In this document: positions 24,811 through 33,472 of the stretch, piece after piece
Layout of the letters: every line of letters begins with the position of its first letter
How positions within the stretch are numbered: position 1 is the stretch's first letter
Assembly (NCBI RefSeq): GCF_900182705.1
Contig: NZ_FXTP01000017.1
Location: 46,061-110,060, forward strand
Direction of reading: 5' to 3'
From: Gracilimonas mengyeensis
GTDB lineage: Bacteria > Bacteroidota > Rhodothermia > Balneolales > Balneolaceae
Length of the DNA: 64,000 nucleotides
Notes under the pieces: model-generated
The model's database searches: none
Seen by the model: the letters and a program-made list of their open reading frames with translations, nothing else
What the model was told of the DNA's origin: nothing
Program-made: the position numbers and the translations under genes

Positions 24811-26565
24811 TCATTTAAAAGTTTCTTCATAAAAGGTTTCATCCGTGGGACGACCACCCTTTTCCGGCTCCCCGTCGGTCGAACCATACCCTGTTAAATA
24901 AGGTGGCACGATATCCGGTTTTCCTTGTCTGGCCGCTTCCAGCATAAGCAATACTACCGGCTCAGGACGGTCAAATTTTGCATACTTGTGGTTAGCTGTA
25001 TCCATGAAAAAGCCGTGATGAAATTTAACCGATAGAATGTTATCCCCTATGCGCTCTGCCAACTCCAAAAATGATGGTTCGTCTAATGACTTATGCAATT
25101 CCAGGACAGCCGCTAATAAAGTAGCATTAGAAACCTCCGTCCCCATATTCAAATCGGGTTGTTCCCCATATTCCACACCGGGATCCCCTAATCCTTCGTT
25201 GATAAACATATGACGTACTTTTTGCCATAAAGCGGAATTGCCTCCACTAAGCCGAACCGCTTTGGCAGCGGCTAATATAACGGGCCCAGTTGGTTCAAAA
25301 GCCCTGAAGGGCGTACCCTTTTTTCCGTAATATCCTGTCCGGGGCATTAGCTTTCCCGTCAAATCGGTGCCATCTGCCCACATGGGTTTAAAATGATTTT
25401 CCTCCGGAACATATGCTTGTTGCGTGTAAGCGATCAATCCCTCCAAGCTGTGATTCAAAAGGTAATCGCCGGCTTCAGTGCCTTCCAGCTTTTCGGCAAG
25501 ATACAACAGCATAACAGGACTTCGGCCATACAGTGTTTCCATGCGTCCGCCCCAAAGCACATTGCCTTCCAGAGCTACATCGCCGTAAACTTCCCCAAAC
25601 TGATTGGCGGCCCGGTCTCCGTATCTTGAAAAAGTGAGTTCTCCGGTTAGCGGACCTTCAGCTGGAGGCATTTCATGTCTCTTAGGTTGACTGTACTGAT
25701 ACACTCCAAGTCCGGTATTGGGATGTCTGGCCTGCACGTATTGTTTATATAGCCTTATCCCCCAGGTCTTCGCTTTGTCTTCTCCTCCCAGCAAATACAA
25801 ACTAAGTGCAGATTGGATCATATCCGTTCCGGCATTAATAAAAGTAAGTCCTTCTCCTTCAAAAAATGGTTTGGGGTGATGAAATTTATGCTCCCACAGC
25901 GGCCCCATCTCCAGGTCATATTCCCCATGGCGATTCAAATCCAGTTTCTCCCATTCCAGGATATGTGCATTCCACATGGCGTGCAGCATTTTCCGGGTAG
26001 CTGCCGAGTCTACTTCCCACATGAATTCATAAAATGGGTAATTATTCTTCAATTCATGAGGTCGTCCCTTGAATTGGTTCTCCATGGTTTCCAGGTCCAC
26101 AAATTGATGTCCACCCCAGTACAGTAGTCCCGTTTCATCCGAGTGATTGGCAAACATCTCTTTCACCGCAGCTTCCCCGGCTTTGCGATATGCTTTGTCC
26201 CCCGTTAGTTCACTTAATCCCACCAAAGTCCTCATGAGGTTTTGCTGACTGCCAAAATTGGAAATGATCCAGCTTTGATCATCATATCCCCACCGGACCG
26301 GTTCCCGGGTTCTGACATTGATCCCATCTACAAAAAGGGAAGAATGAACGTCTCCATAGGTATCTTTGCCCTGAGTTAAAACATTGTCAGCAAAGGTTTT
26401 TACGGCATCCAGATAGGGCGAGCTTTTCGTGGAAGCCTGGGCCTTCACATCAAAAGAAATAAACATAAGTAATAGAGCTAAGCTAAAAACTCTTCCCCAA
26501 CTTCCCGTTTGGGATATGAATATCCCAACATTTGAATTAGAAAAAAGGTTATCAATAGGCTGCAT
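24811..26565 (-). CDS. (alpha/alpha)-barrel pectate lyase, PL2-like
   Basis: 584 residues. A hydrophobic export segment (RVFSLALLLMFISFDVKAQ) lies near residues 25-43. The body resembles PL2 pectate lyases: WGYDDQSWIISNFGSQQNLMRTLVGLSELTGD, DETGLLYWGGHQFVDLE, PHELKNNYPFYEFMWEVD, WNAHILEWEKLDLNRHGEYD and GLGVYQYSQPKRHEMPPAEG. PL2 enzymes cleave polygalacturonate by beta-elimination from chain ends, and known members are periplasmic or cytoplasmic; the signal here suggests periplasmic. I recognised the family by pattern, so a different (alpha/alpha)-barrel family remains possible. It diverges from the GH28 gene across a shared control region (26566-26804). Confidence 0.6.
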   Translation of the reverse strand: MQPIDNLFSNSNVGIFISQTGSWGRVFSLALLLMFISFDVKAQASTKSSPYLDAVKTFADNVLTQGKDTYGDVHSSLFVDGINVRTREPVRWGYDDQSWIISNFGSQQNLMRTLVGLSELTGDKAYRKAGEAAVKEMFANHSDETGLLYWGGHQFVDLETMENQFKGRPHELKNNYPFYEFMWEVDSAATRKMLHAMWNAHILEWEKLDLNRHGEYDLEMGPLWEHKFHHPKPFFEGEGLTFINAGTDMIQSALSLYLLGGEDKAKTWGIRLYKQYVQARHPNTGLGVYQYSQPKRHEMPPAEGPLTGELTFSRYGDRAANQFGEVYGDVALEGNVLWGGRMETLYGRSPVMLLYLAEKLEGTEAGDYLLNHSLEGLIAYTQQAYVPEENHFKPMWADGTDLTGKLMPRTGYYGKKGTPFRAFEPTGPVILAAAKAVRLSGGNSALWQKVRHMFINEGLGDPGVEYGEQPDLNMGTEVSNATLLAAVLELHKSLDEPSFLELAERIGDNILSVKFHHGFFMDTANHKYAKFDRPEPVVLLMLEAARQGKPDIVPPYLTGYGSTDGEPEKGGRPTDETFYEETFK

Positions 26566-26656
26566 AATTCACTCCATATTAAGTGATGCATCTTGGTAGC
26601 GCTGCACCCGTTTTTATTCCAGACTCCAACTATTTTAGTCAGGCACACTTTGTTGC

Positions 26657-26668
26657 AAAAGCGCTTTT
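26657..26668. promoter_or_regulatory. AAAAGCGCTTTT palindrome
   Basis: A perfect 12 bp palindrome with the central CG typical of LacI-family operators, 13 bases left of the TTAACCGGTAAC box in the divergent PL2/GH28 promoter region. Confidence 0.4.
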
Positions 26669-26680
26669 AAATATATATAA

Positions 26681-26692
26681 TTAACCGGTAAC
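26681..26692. promoter_or_regulatory. TTAACCGGTTAA-type operator (PL2/GH28 divergent)
   Basis: TTAACCGGTAAC is identical to the box at 52063 and one member of the five-site family. It sits between the divergent PL2-like (start 26565) and GH28 (start 26805) genes and could control both. Confidence 0.65.
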
Positions 26693-26804
26693 TTTAAAAT
26701 GATAAAGCAGCAAATTTTGCTTTCAAAAGTCACTGAAATTCTACCTCATTTTTTACGTTATCTGCTGAATCAATTAAATCGCTTTAAATCCTAACCATCT
26801 CAAC

Positions 26805-28406
26805 ATGACCTCCTTTTCACACTCACAACCGGCCACAAAAGTCCCGGCTATTGTTCTTTCTTTTATGCTGGCTTTATTTGCTATTACAATAAACACCCAG
26901 GCACAAGTTGCCGACAAAACCGAAGACATTGCCCCCATCAATGCACCATTCGAGATGGAGCAGTTGGATCGGTCATCCATTCCTGATCGTACTTATGATA
27001 TTAGGGATTTCGGAGCGGTTCCCATGTCGGAAGATGAAGACTTTAAAAACACCGGTGCCTTTCATAGGGCCATCGAAACGGCTGCGGCCGATGGAGGCGG
27101 ACGCATCCTGGTGCCCAAAGGGAAATGGTTCACCGGGCCCATCCATCTTAAAAGCAACCTGAACCTGCACCTGGCCGATGGCGCTGAAATTGTATTTAGT
27201 GAAGACAAGCAGGATTATCTGCCGGTGGTTCGCCAGCGTCATGAGGGCGTGGAAGCTTACAACTATTCGCCCATGATTTATGCCTACAAGGTGAATAATG
27301 TATCCATCACCGGAAAAGGTGTGTTGAATGCGCAGGGTGATCACTGGTGGGAATGGTTTGAAGAACATGGAGCGCCACCAAGAGCTTCAGCTACCAAAGT
27401 ACCTCTCTCCCGCCGCGACTGGGGCAAAGGCGCCGGTCATGAAGGGATGCGTCCGAGTTTTGTGGTGTTCTGGAAATCAGAGGATATCCTGATTGAGGAT
27501 ATCACCCTGAACGATAGCCCCATGTGGAATCTGCATATGATTTACAGCAAGCGAATCATCATCCGCGGGGTTACCATAAACAGCCTACAAGCACCCAATG
27601 GGGATGGTGTGGTGCTTGATTCTTCCAGTGAGGTGCTGGTGGAATACAACCATTTTGAAACCGGGGATGATGCCGTGGTGCTTAAATCCGGCCTGAATGA
27701 AGAAGCCCTGGAGATCAACATCCCCACGGAGAATGTGGTGGTTCGCAATTTCGAAGCCCGTAAAGTACGCACCGGCAGTGGCGGTGTCGTGTTCGGAAGC
27801 GAGACCTCCGGCGGGATCCGAAATGTGTATGTACATAATGCGCTGTTTGACGGCAGTGACCGCGGCATCCGTTTTAAAACCGAACGGGGTCGTGGTAACG
27901 TGGTTGAAAACATTTATATCCATGATGTGATAATGCGCAATATCACCTACCAGGCAATCAATTTTAATACCTTCTACACGGGCCCCGAAGCCACCGGACC
28001 TTCGCCCCTGCTCCGAAACATCAGCATCAAAGATGTAGAGATTGACGGCGTTCCGATAGCCATTGAACTGGTTGGCCTGCCTGAGAAATGGATTGAAAAC
28101 ATCACCCTGGAAAATATCACCGTTAAGAACTCTGAGCAGGGCGCCCGCATCACACGTGTAAAAAACATGACCATGAAGAATGTAGAAATTCATTCCGAAC
28201 AGCGCGCTATGATCGTGGAGGATGCGTATGAGCTGTTCCTTGACAGTGTAACACTTGAGGATCAGGTAGATGAGAAACCTCTGCTGTTCACTGGGCGACA
28301 CACCGGGGCTATCTTCACCGATGATTTCCCGCTGGATCAAATGGAATTTTCAGATGGGCTTACTGAAGAAATTGTAATGGAAGCACCGGCTGAACAAGCC
28401 TGGTAA
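26805..28406 (+). CDS. GH28 polygalacturonase-family glycoside hydrolase
   Basis: 533 residues. A signal peptide (AIVLSFMLALFAITINTQAQ, ~15-34) precedes the GH28 beta-helix. Catalytic motifs appear in order: NGDGVVLDSS (usually NTDG), TGDDAVVLKSG (GDD), TGSGGVVFGSE (usually GHG) and RGIRFKTERGRG (RxK). The three catalytic aspartates and RxK are kept, but the histidine of GHG is serine, confirmed in the bases GGC-AGT-GGC. The family hydrolyses alpha-1,4 galacturonosyl or galacturonate-rhamnose bonds; exo-acting or rhamnogalacturonan specificity, or reduced activity, is possible. It ends with a strong terminator. Confidence 0.88.
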   Translation: MTSFSHSQPATKVPAIVLSFMLALFAITINTQAQVADKTEDIAPINAPFEMEQLDRSSIPDRTYDIRDFGAVPMSEDEDFKNTGAFHRAIETAAADGGGRILVPKGKWFTGPIHLKSNLNLHLADGAEIVFSEDKQDYLPVVRQRHEGVEAYNYSPMIYAYKVNNVSITGKGVLNAQGDHWWEWFEEHGAPPRASATKVPLSRRDWGKGAGHEGMRPSFVVFWKSEDILIEDITLNDSPMWNLHMIYSKRIIIRGVTINSLQAPNGDGVVLDSSSEVLVEYNHFETGDDAVVLKSGLNEEALEINIPTENVVVRNFEARKVRTGSGGVVFGSETSGGIRNVYVHNALFDGSDRGIRFKTERGRGNVVENIYIHDVIMRNITYQAINFNTFYTGPEATGPSPLLRNISIKDVEIDGVPIAIELVGLPEKWIENITLENITVKNSEQGARITRVKNMTMKNVEIHSEQRAMIVEDAYELFLDSVTLEDQVDEKPLLFTGRHTGAIFTDDFPLDQMEFSDGLTEEIVMEAPAEQAW

Positions 28407-28439
28407 CAATCATCATCTTTATGATGTGGGTTAAGTAGA

Positions 28440-28468
28440 AGCCCCTGGCATCAGCCGGGGGCTTTTTT
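28440..28468 (+). terminator. Intrinsic terminator of the GH28 gene
   Basis: AGCCCCtGGC-atca-GCCgGGGGCT followed by TTTTTT, 33 bases after the GH28 stop. The bases up to 28565 are AT-rich and hold no gene. Confidence 0.85.
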
Positions 28469-28565
28469 AATTGTGAATAATGAATATTCAATATCGAATA
28501 ACGAATTTTATGCTAGTATCAATACTCGTTGCGTATTCTAAGAGTTAGTCAATAGTGCAGTTTGT

Positions 28566-28964
28566 TCAATGTTGGATATAAAAATAAAATGTTTCAGTTG
28601 GTTGATCTTTGCTTTCATCTCCATTGTCTACTATGACAGTAAATCTAACTCTTACATTTTCACCGGGACTACCAGCATAAGGTTCAGCTTGCCATTTCAC
28701 TTTTGGGCCATTTACTTTTCCATTCACTGGTATTAGATCTTCTTCGGGTATTGAAATCCAATTAAATTTAAAGCTGGGATCCAGACTATCTTCAATAACA
28801 CAATGAAACAATACGGTATCGCCTACTACAACAGTATCAGGAGTAACGTTAACCTCTAAAATTTCTGTTTGGTAATCATAAGTAGGTTCCGGGTCCGGTA
28901 CCCCACAAGATTCAAACATTACTATTAGGCAAATCAATAATATTGAGATACATAAATTTCTCAT
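28566..28964 (-). CDS. Small Ig-like lipoprotein
   Basis: 132 residues. A lipoprotein signal ends at MFESC (Cys20). The mature part has a beta-rich, Ig/PKD-like composition with TPDTVVVGDTVLFHCVIED. The related phrase PDTTVAVGDTLFIDL occurs in the lipoprotein at 29092, so the two are probably distant paralogues. It is the last gene of a leftward three-gene unit (29092, 28973, 28566). I do not recognise a named family and assign no function. Confidence 0.6.
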   Translation of the reverse strand: MRNLCISILLICLIVMFESCGVPDPEPTYDYQTEILEVNVTPDTVVVGDTVLFHCVIEDSLDPSFKFNWISIPEEDLIPVNGKVNGPKVKWQAEPYAGSPGENVRVRFTVIVDNGDESKDQPTETFYFYIQH

Positions 28965-28972
28965 AGCTAGAG

Positions 28973-29095
28973 TTATTCCGTCAGAAACCGATCATTGGCC
29001 ATATCCGGTGGTACGGTTGTCACACTTTGGGCAAATAATGTACCCGTTGCTATTATAAATGTAATTATTAATTGTACTCCGAATTTTATCTTCAT
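28973..29095 (-). CDS. 40-residue secreted peptide
   Basis: A short gene starting at ATG 29095-29093 and ending at TAA 28975-28973. The product has a signal peptide (MKIKFGVQLIITFIIATGTLFAQ) with a good cleavage site after LFA, leaving a 17-18 residue tail SVTTVPPDMANDRFLTE. Its ATG overlaps the TGA of the upstream lipoprotein gene (ATGA), so translation is coupled; that and the intact signal argue it is real. The mature tail could be a signalling or accessory peptide, or the gene could be a truncated remnant of a longer secreted protein. Confidence 0.55.
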   Translation of the reverse strand: MKIKFGVQLIITFIIATGTLFAQSVTTVPPDMANDRFLTE

Positions 29096-29484
29096 TGTTC
29101 TTTTACATTAACGTTAAAGGTTGTTTCGTTTTCTAAGCATCCAGATCCTGCTCTTAATTCTGCGATTGCCTCTCCTACTGATTCTCCTATTATTATAAAA
29201 AGAGTATAATCCCCTCTATCATTAGGATTAGCCAAGCGATTCAAGTCTATATTTCTCAATCCCGATATTACGTCAAATGAGTAGGAGACCCTTCCTTTGG
29301 AACTCACAAACACTGGTGGATCGGTTAAGTCAATAAACAAGGTATCCCCCACGGCCACCGTGGTATCGGGAATGGGGTTTTCCAGGGTGAGTGAGCCTTT
29401 GCAGGGGCCGGATTGGCTGCAATTTTGTAGCAGTAATACAACCGGGGCAAGCAGCAGGAATAGTATTAGCGGTGTTCGTTTCAT
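29092..29484 (-). CDS. Small Ig-like lipoprotein
   Basis: 130 residues. The signal MKRTPLILFLLLAPVVLLLQNC has a lipobox cysteine at 22. The mature chain carries GSLTLENPIPDTTVAVGDTLFIDL and ends in a beta strand (ETTFNVNVKEQ); two further cysteines (CKG, GCLEN) could form a disulfide. It is first in a leftward unit with the 40-residue peptide and the 28566 lipoprotein. No recognised family; probably a surface or periplasmic beta-sandwich. Confidence 0.6.
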   Translation of the reverse strand: MKRTPLILFLLLAPVVLLLQNCSQSGPCKGSLTLENPIPDTTVAVGDTLFIDLTDPPVFVSSKGRVSYSFDVISGLRNIDLNRLANPNDRGDYTLFIIIGESVGEAIAELRAGSGCLENETTFNVNVKEQ

Positions 29485-29705
29485 GTTTAGTTCCTCTCTT
29501 TTAATTGTCTGGCCGGAATTCAGAGTGATTTATCACAAAAATTCTGCATTCAATATGGAATGTTCCCCGAATATCTCGAAACAGGCTAATGTTCGATATT
29601 TTTCCTCTCGTTGCCTTGCTCCGCTGCACCATACTTCCGAGTAATTCGGCAAGGTTCTGCCTCCTATAATAGCAAATCTGACGGAGTCTAACAGGGGCAG
29701 CAATC

Positions 29706-29732
29706 CAAAAATAGTCGGGCAAGCTGCCCGAC
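29706..29732 (-). terminator. Leftward terminator after the RCC1 gene
   Basis: GTCGGGCA (29714-29721) and TGCCCGAC (29725-29732) form a perfect 8 bp stem with a 3-base loop. Read leftward, the stem is followed by TATTTTTG. It begins 8 bases after the RCC1 gene stop. The rest of the 29485-29740 gap shows no gene. Confidence 0.7.
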
Positions 29733-29740
29733 CTACGTGC

Positions 29741-30694
29741 TTATTCGCTGGGTTTGTCCGGAGCTTTTAGCGCCATGTTGTGGAAGAAGCCCGCATCAAT
29801 TTGGTAGAAGCCCGTGCCTTCCGGTACTTCGGCTATCTGACCGGCATCATTACGTTCCCAGCCCCAGGCTACGATGCTTCCATCCTCTCTGATGGCCAGG
29901 CTGTGGGTGTAGCCGGCCGAAATGGCTTTGAAACCGGTGCCTTCGGGCGTATCGCTTATCTCATTTTGAAGATCCCAACCCCATGCAGCAATGCTGCCAT
30001 CCTCACGCAGGGCCAAACTGTGACGGGCCCCGGCGGCAATAGCTATATAACCAGAATCCTGTGGGGTATCATTCACCGAACCCAGCATATCATCTCCCCA
30101 TGCTACGATACTGCCGTCTTCGCGGAGCGCAAGGTTATGATTTGCTCCCGCCGAAATGGCTATAAAATCATTTCCTTCCGGCGTATCACTCACCAAACCG
30201 TTCAAGTCCCAGCCCCAGGCAGTGATACTTCCATCCTGATGCAGAGCCAGGCTATGAGTACCCGCTGCCGAGATTTCTACAAAGCCGTCTGTTCTGGGGA
30301 TCATTCCCTCGGCAAACTCATCCTCAATCATATAATCCCATCCCCAATACGCAATAGTGCCGTCGTTTCTTAAGGCAATATTATGCTCGTTTCCGGCATC
30401 TACTGCAATGAAGTCATCACCCTCGGGAACATCCCTTACCTGTCCGTCTCCATCGGTTCCCCAGGCCGCTATAGTGCCATCCGCCCGAAGTGCGATACTG
30501 TGGCGATATCCGGCCGAAATATCCACAAAATCTTGTCCTGAAGGTGTATCAGAAACTTGTCTTCGGCTATCATCACCCCAGGAAACAATGCGACCCTCTT
30601 GCAGGCCGTGCTGGTTTGTATTTTGCATCAAAAGATAGACTCCTGCCCCGGCAATGATCACTGCCATACCAACTACCAAATATTTAAAACGCAT
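29741..30694 (-). CDS. RCC1-repeat beta-propeller protein
   Basis: 317 residues. An N-terminal membrane anchor or signal (YLVVGMAVIIAGAGVYLLM) precedes about seven RCC1-type repeats of ~40 residues, each with AISAGxxHxLALREDGSIxAWGWD. The repeats should close into a seven-bladed propeller facing the periplasm or cell surface. Bacterial RCC1 proteins have no common function and usually mediate protein or ligand binding. It is transcribed alone and has its own terminator. Confidence 0.85.
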   Translation of the reverse strand: MRFKYLVVGMAVIIAGAGVYLLMQNTNQHGLQEGRIVSWGDDSRRQVSDTPSGQDFVDISAGYRHSIALRADGTIAAWGTDGDGQVRDVPEGDDFIAVDAGNEHNIALRNDGTIAYWGWDYMIEDEFAEGMIPRTDGFVEISAAGTHSLALHQDGSITAWGWDLNGLVSDTPEGNDFIAISAGANHNLALREDGSIVAWGDDMLGSVNDTPQDSGYIAIAAGARHSLALREDGSIAAWGWDLQNEISDTPEGTGFKAISAGYTHSLAIREDGSIVAWGWERNDAGQIAEVPEGTGFYQIDAGFFHNMALKAPDKPSE

Positions 30695-30741
30695 AGTTTT
30701 ATCTGATTATAGTGTAATGGTTTCGAATTTTGATTCCCTTA

Positions 30742-30940
30742 TTTAGCCTGAGTACGAGATAAAAAGTTCTGTTAAAATAATCCAAGTAGTCATTTCGCGG
30801 CAACGGTGCGAAATCTAATAGCTTTTCAGTATCAAGCTCTCACTTTCTGACAACAATTAGATCCCTGCCTGCGCAGGGATGACCTTAAATCTATTGTTCG
30901 TTAGGTTTACAATTACTCTTATCTCGAAGTCAGGTTAAAA
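30742..30940. repeat. MITE-like element with terminal inverted repeats
   Basis: The ends TTTAGCCTGAGTACGAGATAA and TTATCTCGAAGTCAGGTTAAAA are inverted copies of each other with few mismatches. The inside contains GATCCCTGCctGCGCAGGGAT and no gene. It occupies most of the 374 bp gap between the RCC1 and LRR genes. Confidence 0.55.
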
Positions 30941-30956
30941 TACCATTCAGGTTTAT

Positions 30957-30996
30957 GAAAAAGAAAACCCATACAGTGTTTCACGCTGTATGGGTT
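30957..30996 (-). terminator. Leftward terminator of the LRR gene
   Basis: AACCCATACAG (30966-30976) pairs perfectly with CTGTATGGGTT (30986-30996). Read leftward, the stem leads into TTTTCTTTTT. It ends the long leftward pectin gene array. Confidence 0.85.
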
Positions 30997-31068
30997 ATTT
31001 ATGGTGGATTGTGTTAAAAAATGATCAATCTATTCTGAAGAAATAGTGGTACATACATACCCTATTGC

Positions 31069-33369
31069 TTACTTAATCAGCATCATTTGCTGTACGCTTA
31101 CACGATCACCCGCTTCCAGGCGGTACATGTAGCTGCCACTGGCAAGCGAAGATGCATCAAACTGAACTTCATGCAAACCAGCAGTTTGACGTGTATTTAC
31201 CAGGGTGCCTACCTTTTGTCCCAGCATGTTATAGACCGTCAGCGTAACATTCGTCGCTTCCGGAATTTCGTACTTAATGGTAGTACTTGGGTTGAAAGGG
31301 TTCGGGTAATTTTGCTGCAGGCGGAAACGGTTTGGATTATCCGTAAGCTCGTTGGATACATCTGCGCAGGAAACGTTGGTCCGGCTCACATTGTAATAAG
31401 CAATCGGATAGCTTTCTGCGGCATAATCGGGAATACCGGCAATCCATTCTTCAAAAGAAGCATCGTCAGGCTCACAGAGATCCGTTCCGTCATATTCCAG
31501 CACGCGCATGAAATCCGCATCCGTGAAGGCCAGGGGAATCTCTCCCGTCAGCTCAGGGTTACCGGAAAGCTGTAATGCACTCAGCAAGCTAAGTTCGTTG
31601 GTTGCACGCCCGGCATTGGCCAGTTCAGCAGGTATGCTTCTTGATAGATTGTTGTTGGACAGATTCAAGGAATCCAATAATAACGCGTTACCAAGAGAAG
31701 CAGGAATACCTCCTGTAAGGTTATTGTCGTTCAGTGCCAGTACATTCAGGTTAACAGCTATATCGCCTTCACCAAAGAAGCTTGGGATTTCACCTTCAAG
31801 ACCAAGTCCGGCCAGACCGAGGTAAGACAAGTTATCCATGTCGGCTAACCAGGTAGGAATTTCATCCAGTTCTATACCTGTACGGGAAAGCTCCAGGGTA
31901 CTCCAGTTTTTAGTCTGGAACCAGGTAGGCAGGCTGCCGGTCAGCTCGGGATTATCGCTAAGGTCGAGTACTTCAAGTGGCAGGTTAAGCAGGTTGTTGT
32001 CTCCGATATCTCCTGTAACTCCAACATTTTCAAGCTGTAGAATTTCAATACTACCGATGCTTCCGCCAATCCAGGCTGGAATTTCACCTACTGTCATGTT
32101 CTCGTTGTCAATAAGGGTGATTTCCTGAAGACTATTTACTACAGAAAATGCAGCGGGGATACCGCCTTCAATGTCCAGGTTCTCCAGGTGGAGAGATACG
32201 AGATCAGCATTAGCCCAGGAAGCCGGGATCTCTCCGGTCACTTCAAGATTTTCAAAATGCACATCTTCGAGATTGGCAACTTCGCCTACCCACTCTGGCA
32301 GTGGACCAGTCCAGCCGCCACCGTAAAAGTTGATGCGGCGTAAACTGGGCATAAATGACATGTTGGGAATATCAGCGGTTGTTTCTCCTTCACCAATGGT
32401 GTCGCCGGGACCTCCGATTGTGAACTGCTCAAGAGCTTCCATCTGGGCAATTTCTTGTGGCAGCGAACCGGTGCGGTTGGTGTTCTGGATTTGGAAGCGA
32501 ATCAGAGTTTCTCCCCATGCTTCAAAAATCCACTGCGGGATAGGACCTGGCTCTAAATCGTTATTCGCTATACGGTAGTATTCCATACCTTCCAGCTGTG
32601 ACCAGTCAGGAATAGGGCCTGTAAGCTGATTGTTGTGGAAATACACCCGGTTTAGCGTAGTAAGATCTTCGTGTACCTGTGGGATAGAACCGGTAAAACG
32701 GTTGTCATCTACATAAAAACGGGTAAGTGATGGCCACGTGCCGTTGCCGCCCAGCGTTTCAGGAAGCGGACCTGAGAAATAGTTTTGGCGGATACGGAAC
32801 TGATCCATAGCGGGCATCGAACCAAAAGCGTTCCAGTCTACCTCTCCAGTAAACAGGTTGGTGCGAACCAGCAGATATAACAACCGGTCAAGGTTCGCAA
32901 TTTCGGGAGGAAGGTTTCCGCTGTGAAGATTCACATCAGCCTTAAAGTCTTCCAGGAACTCCATGTTTTCAATTTCTGGAGGGATAGGGCCTGGCACGGT
33001 CATATTGTTGCGCGGCATATCAATAACGGTTACGCGCCAGTCGGCAGGCTCATCATCTCCGGCTACGTTCTCTACTTCTTCAATCCCAACCCAGGTAAAC
33101 ACAGGATCACTGGTAAGCCATCCATCATTGTTATTCCACTGGTCACCATTGGTAGAATGGTAATAAGCTACCAGCGCCAAAGAGTCGGCCTCGTTGATGG
33201 CATAACCTTCACCCGGCGAATCCTGAGCCATTGCGGTAAATGTACCAGCTACTAAGGTTGCTACCAGTACTGAAAACGTTGTTATCCATTGCACCGGTTT
33301 CGACAAGGGGCTTGATTTCCTCCCCGGCGAACCGTCCAAATATTGTTTTATCGTATCGTGTCTAAACAT
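31069..33369 (-). CDS. T9SS-exported leucine-rich repeat protein
   Basis: 766 residues. A signal peptide (WITTFSVLVATLVAGTFTAMAQ) follows an unusually long basic N-terminus of ~27 residues. The body has plant-type LRRs (NNLTGGIPASLGNALLLDSLNLSNN and many similar units, ~120-620), preceded by an LRR-capping segment (LALVAYYHSTNGDQWNNNDGW). The C-terminus is a T9SS type A sorting domain (YPNPFNPSTTIKYEIPE... VQQMMLIK). It should be displayed on the surface and bind polysaccharide or protein. Position at the end of the pectin array, with no terminator between it and the TonB receptor upstream, suggests a role in substrate capture; this is inference. Confidence 0.88.
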   Translation of the reverse strand: MFRHDTIKQYLDGSPGRKSSPLSKPVQWITTFSVLVATLVAGTFTAMAQDSPGEGYAINEADSLALVAYYHSTNGDQWNNNDGWLTSDPVFTWVGIEEVENVAGDDEPADWRVTVIDMPRNNMTVPGPIPPEIENMEFLEDFKADVNLHSGNLPPEIANLDRLLYLLVRTNLFTGEVDWNAFGSMPAMDQFRIRQNYFSGPLPETLGGNGTWPSLTRFYVDDNRFTGSIPQVHEDLTTLNRVYFHNNQLTGPIPDWSQLEGMEYYRIANNDLEPGPIPQWIFEAWGETLIRFQIQNTNRTGSLPQEIAQMEALEQFTIGGPGDTIGEGETTADIPNMSFMPSLRRINFYGGGWTGPLPEWVGEVANLEDVHFENLEVTGEIPASWANADLVSLHLENLDIEGGIPAAFSVVNSLQEITLIDNENMTVGEIPAWIGGSIGSIEILQLENVGVTGDIGDNNLLNLPLEVLDLSDNPELTGSLPTWFQTKNWSTLELSRTGIELDEIPTWLADMDNLSYLGLAGLGLEGEIPSFFGEGDIAVNLNVLALNDNNLTGGIPASLGNALLLDSLNLSNNNLSRSIPAELANAGRATNELSLLSALQLSGNPELTGEIPLAFTDADFMRVLEYDGTDLCEPDDASFEEWIAGIPDYAAESYPIAYYNVSRTNVSCADVSNELTDNPNRFRLQQNYPNPFNPSTTIKYEIPEATNVTLTVYNMLGQKVGTLVNTRQTAGLHEVQFDASSLASGSYMYRLEAGDRVSVQQMMLIK

Positions 33370-33472
33370 ATGTTGATCCTGTTATGGGTTATCATTCTAC
33401 TTATGATTTCATGCTAAATTATTGTCAAAAGGACTTTGGATAGGATCACAAATCCATCCACTCATAAAAAAA

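Noticed and set aside
24811..26565. GH88/GH105 hydrolase as the identity of this (alpha/alpha)-barrel protein
   Set aside because: The WGGHQFVDLE, HELKNNYPFYEF and NRHGEYD segments fit PL2-type lyases better and the usual GH105 blocks are missing.
29501..29722. Leftward open frame of 73 codons between the lipoprotein and RCC1 genes
   Set aside because: It has no signal, no domain and overlaps the RCC1 terminator hairpin; composition looks non-coding.
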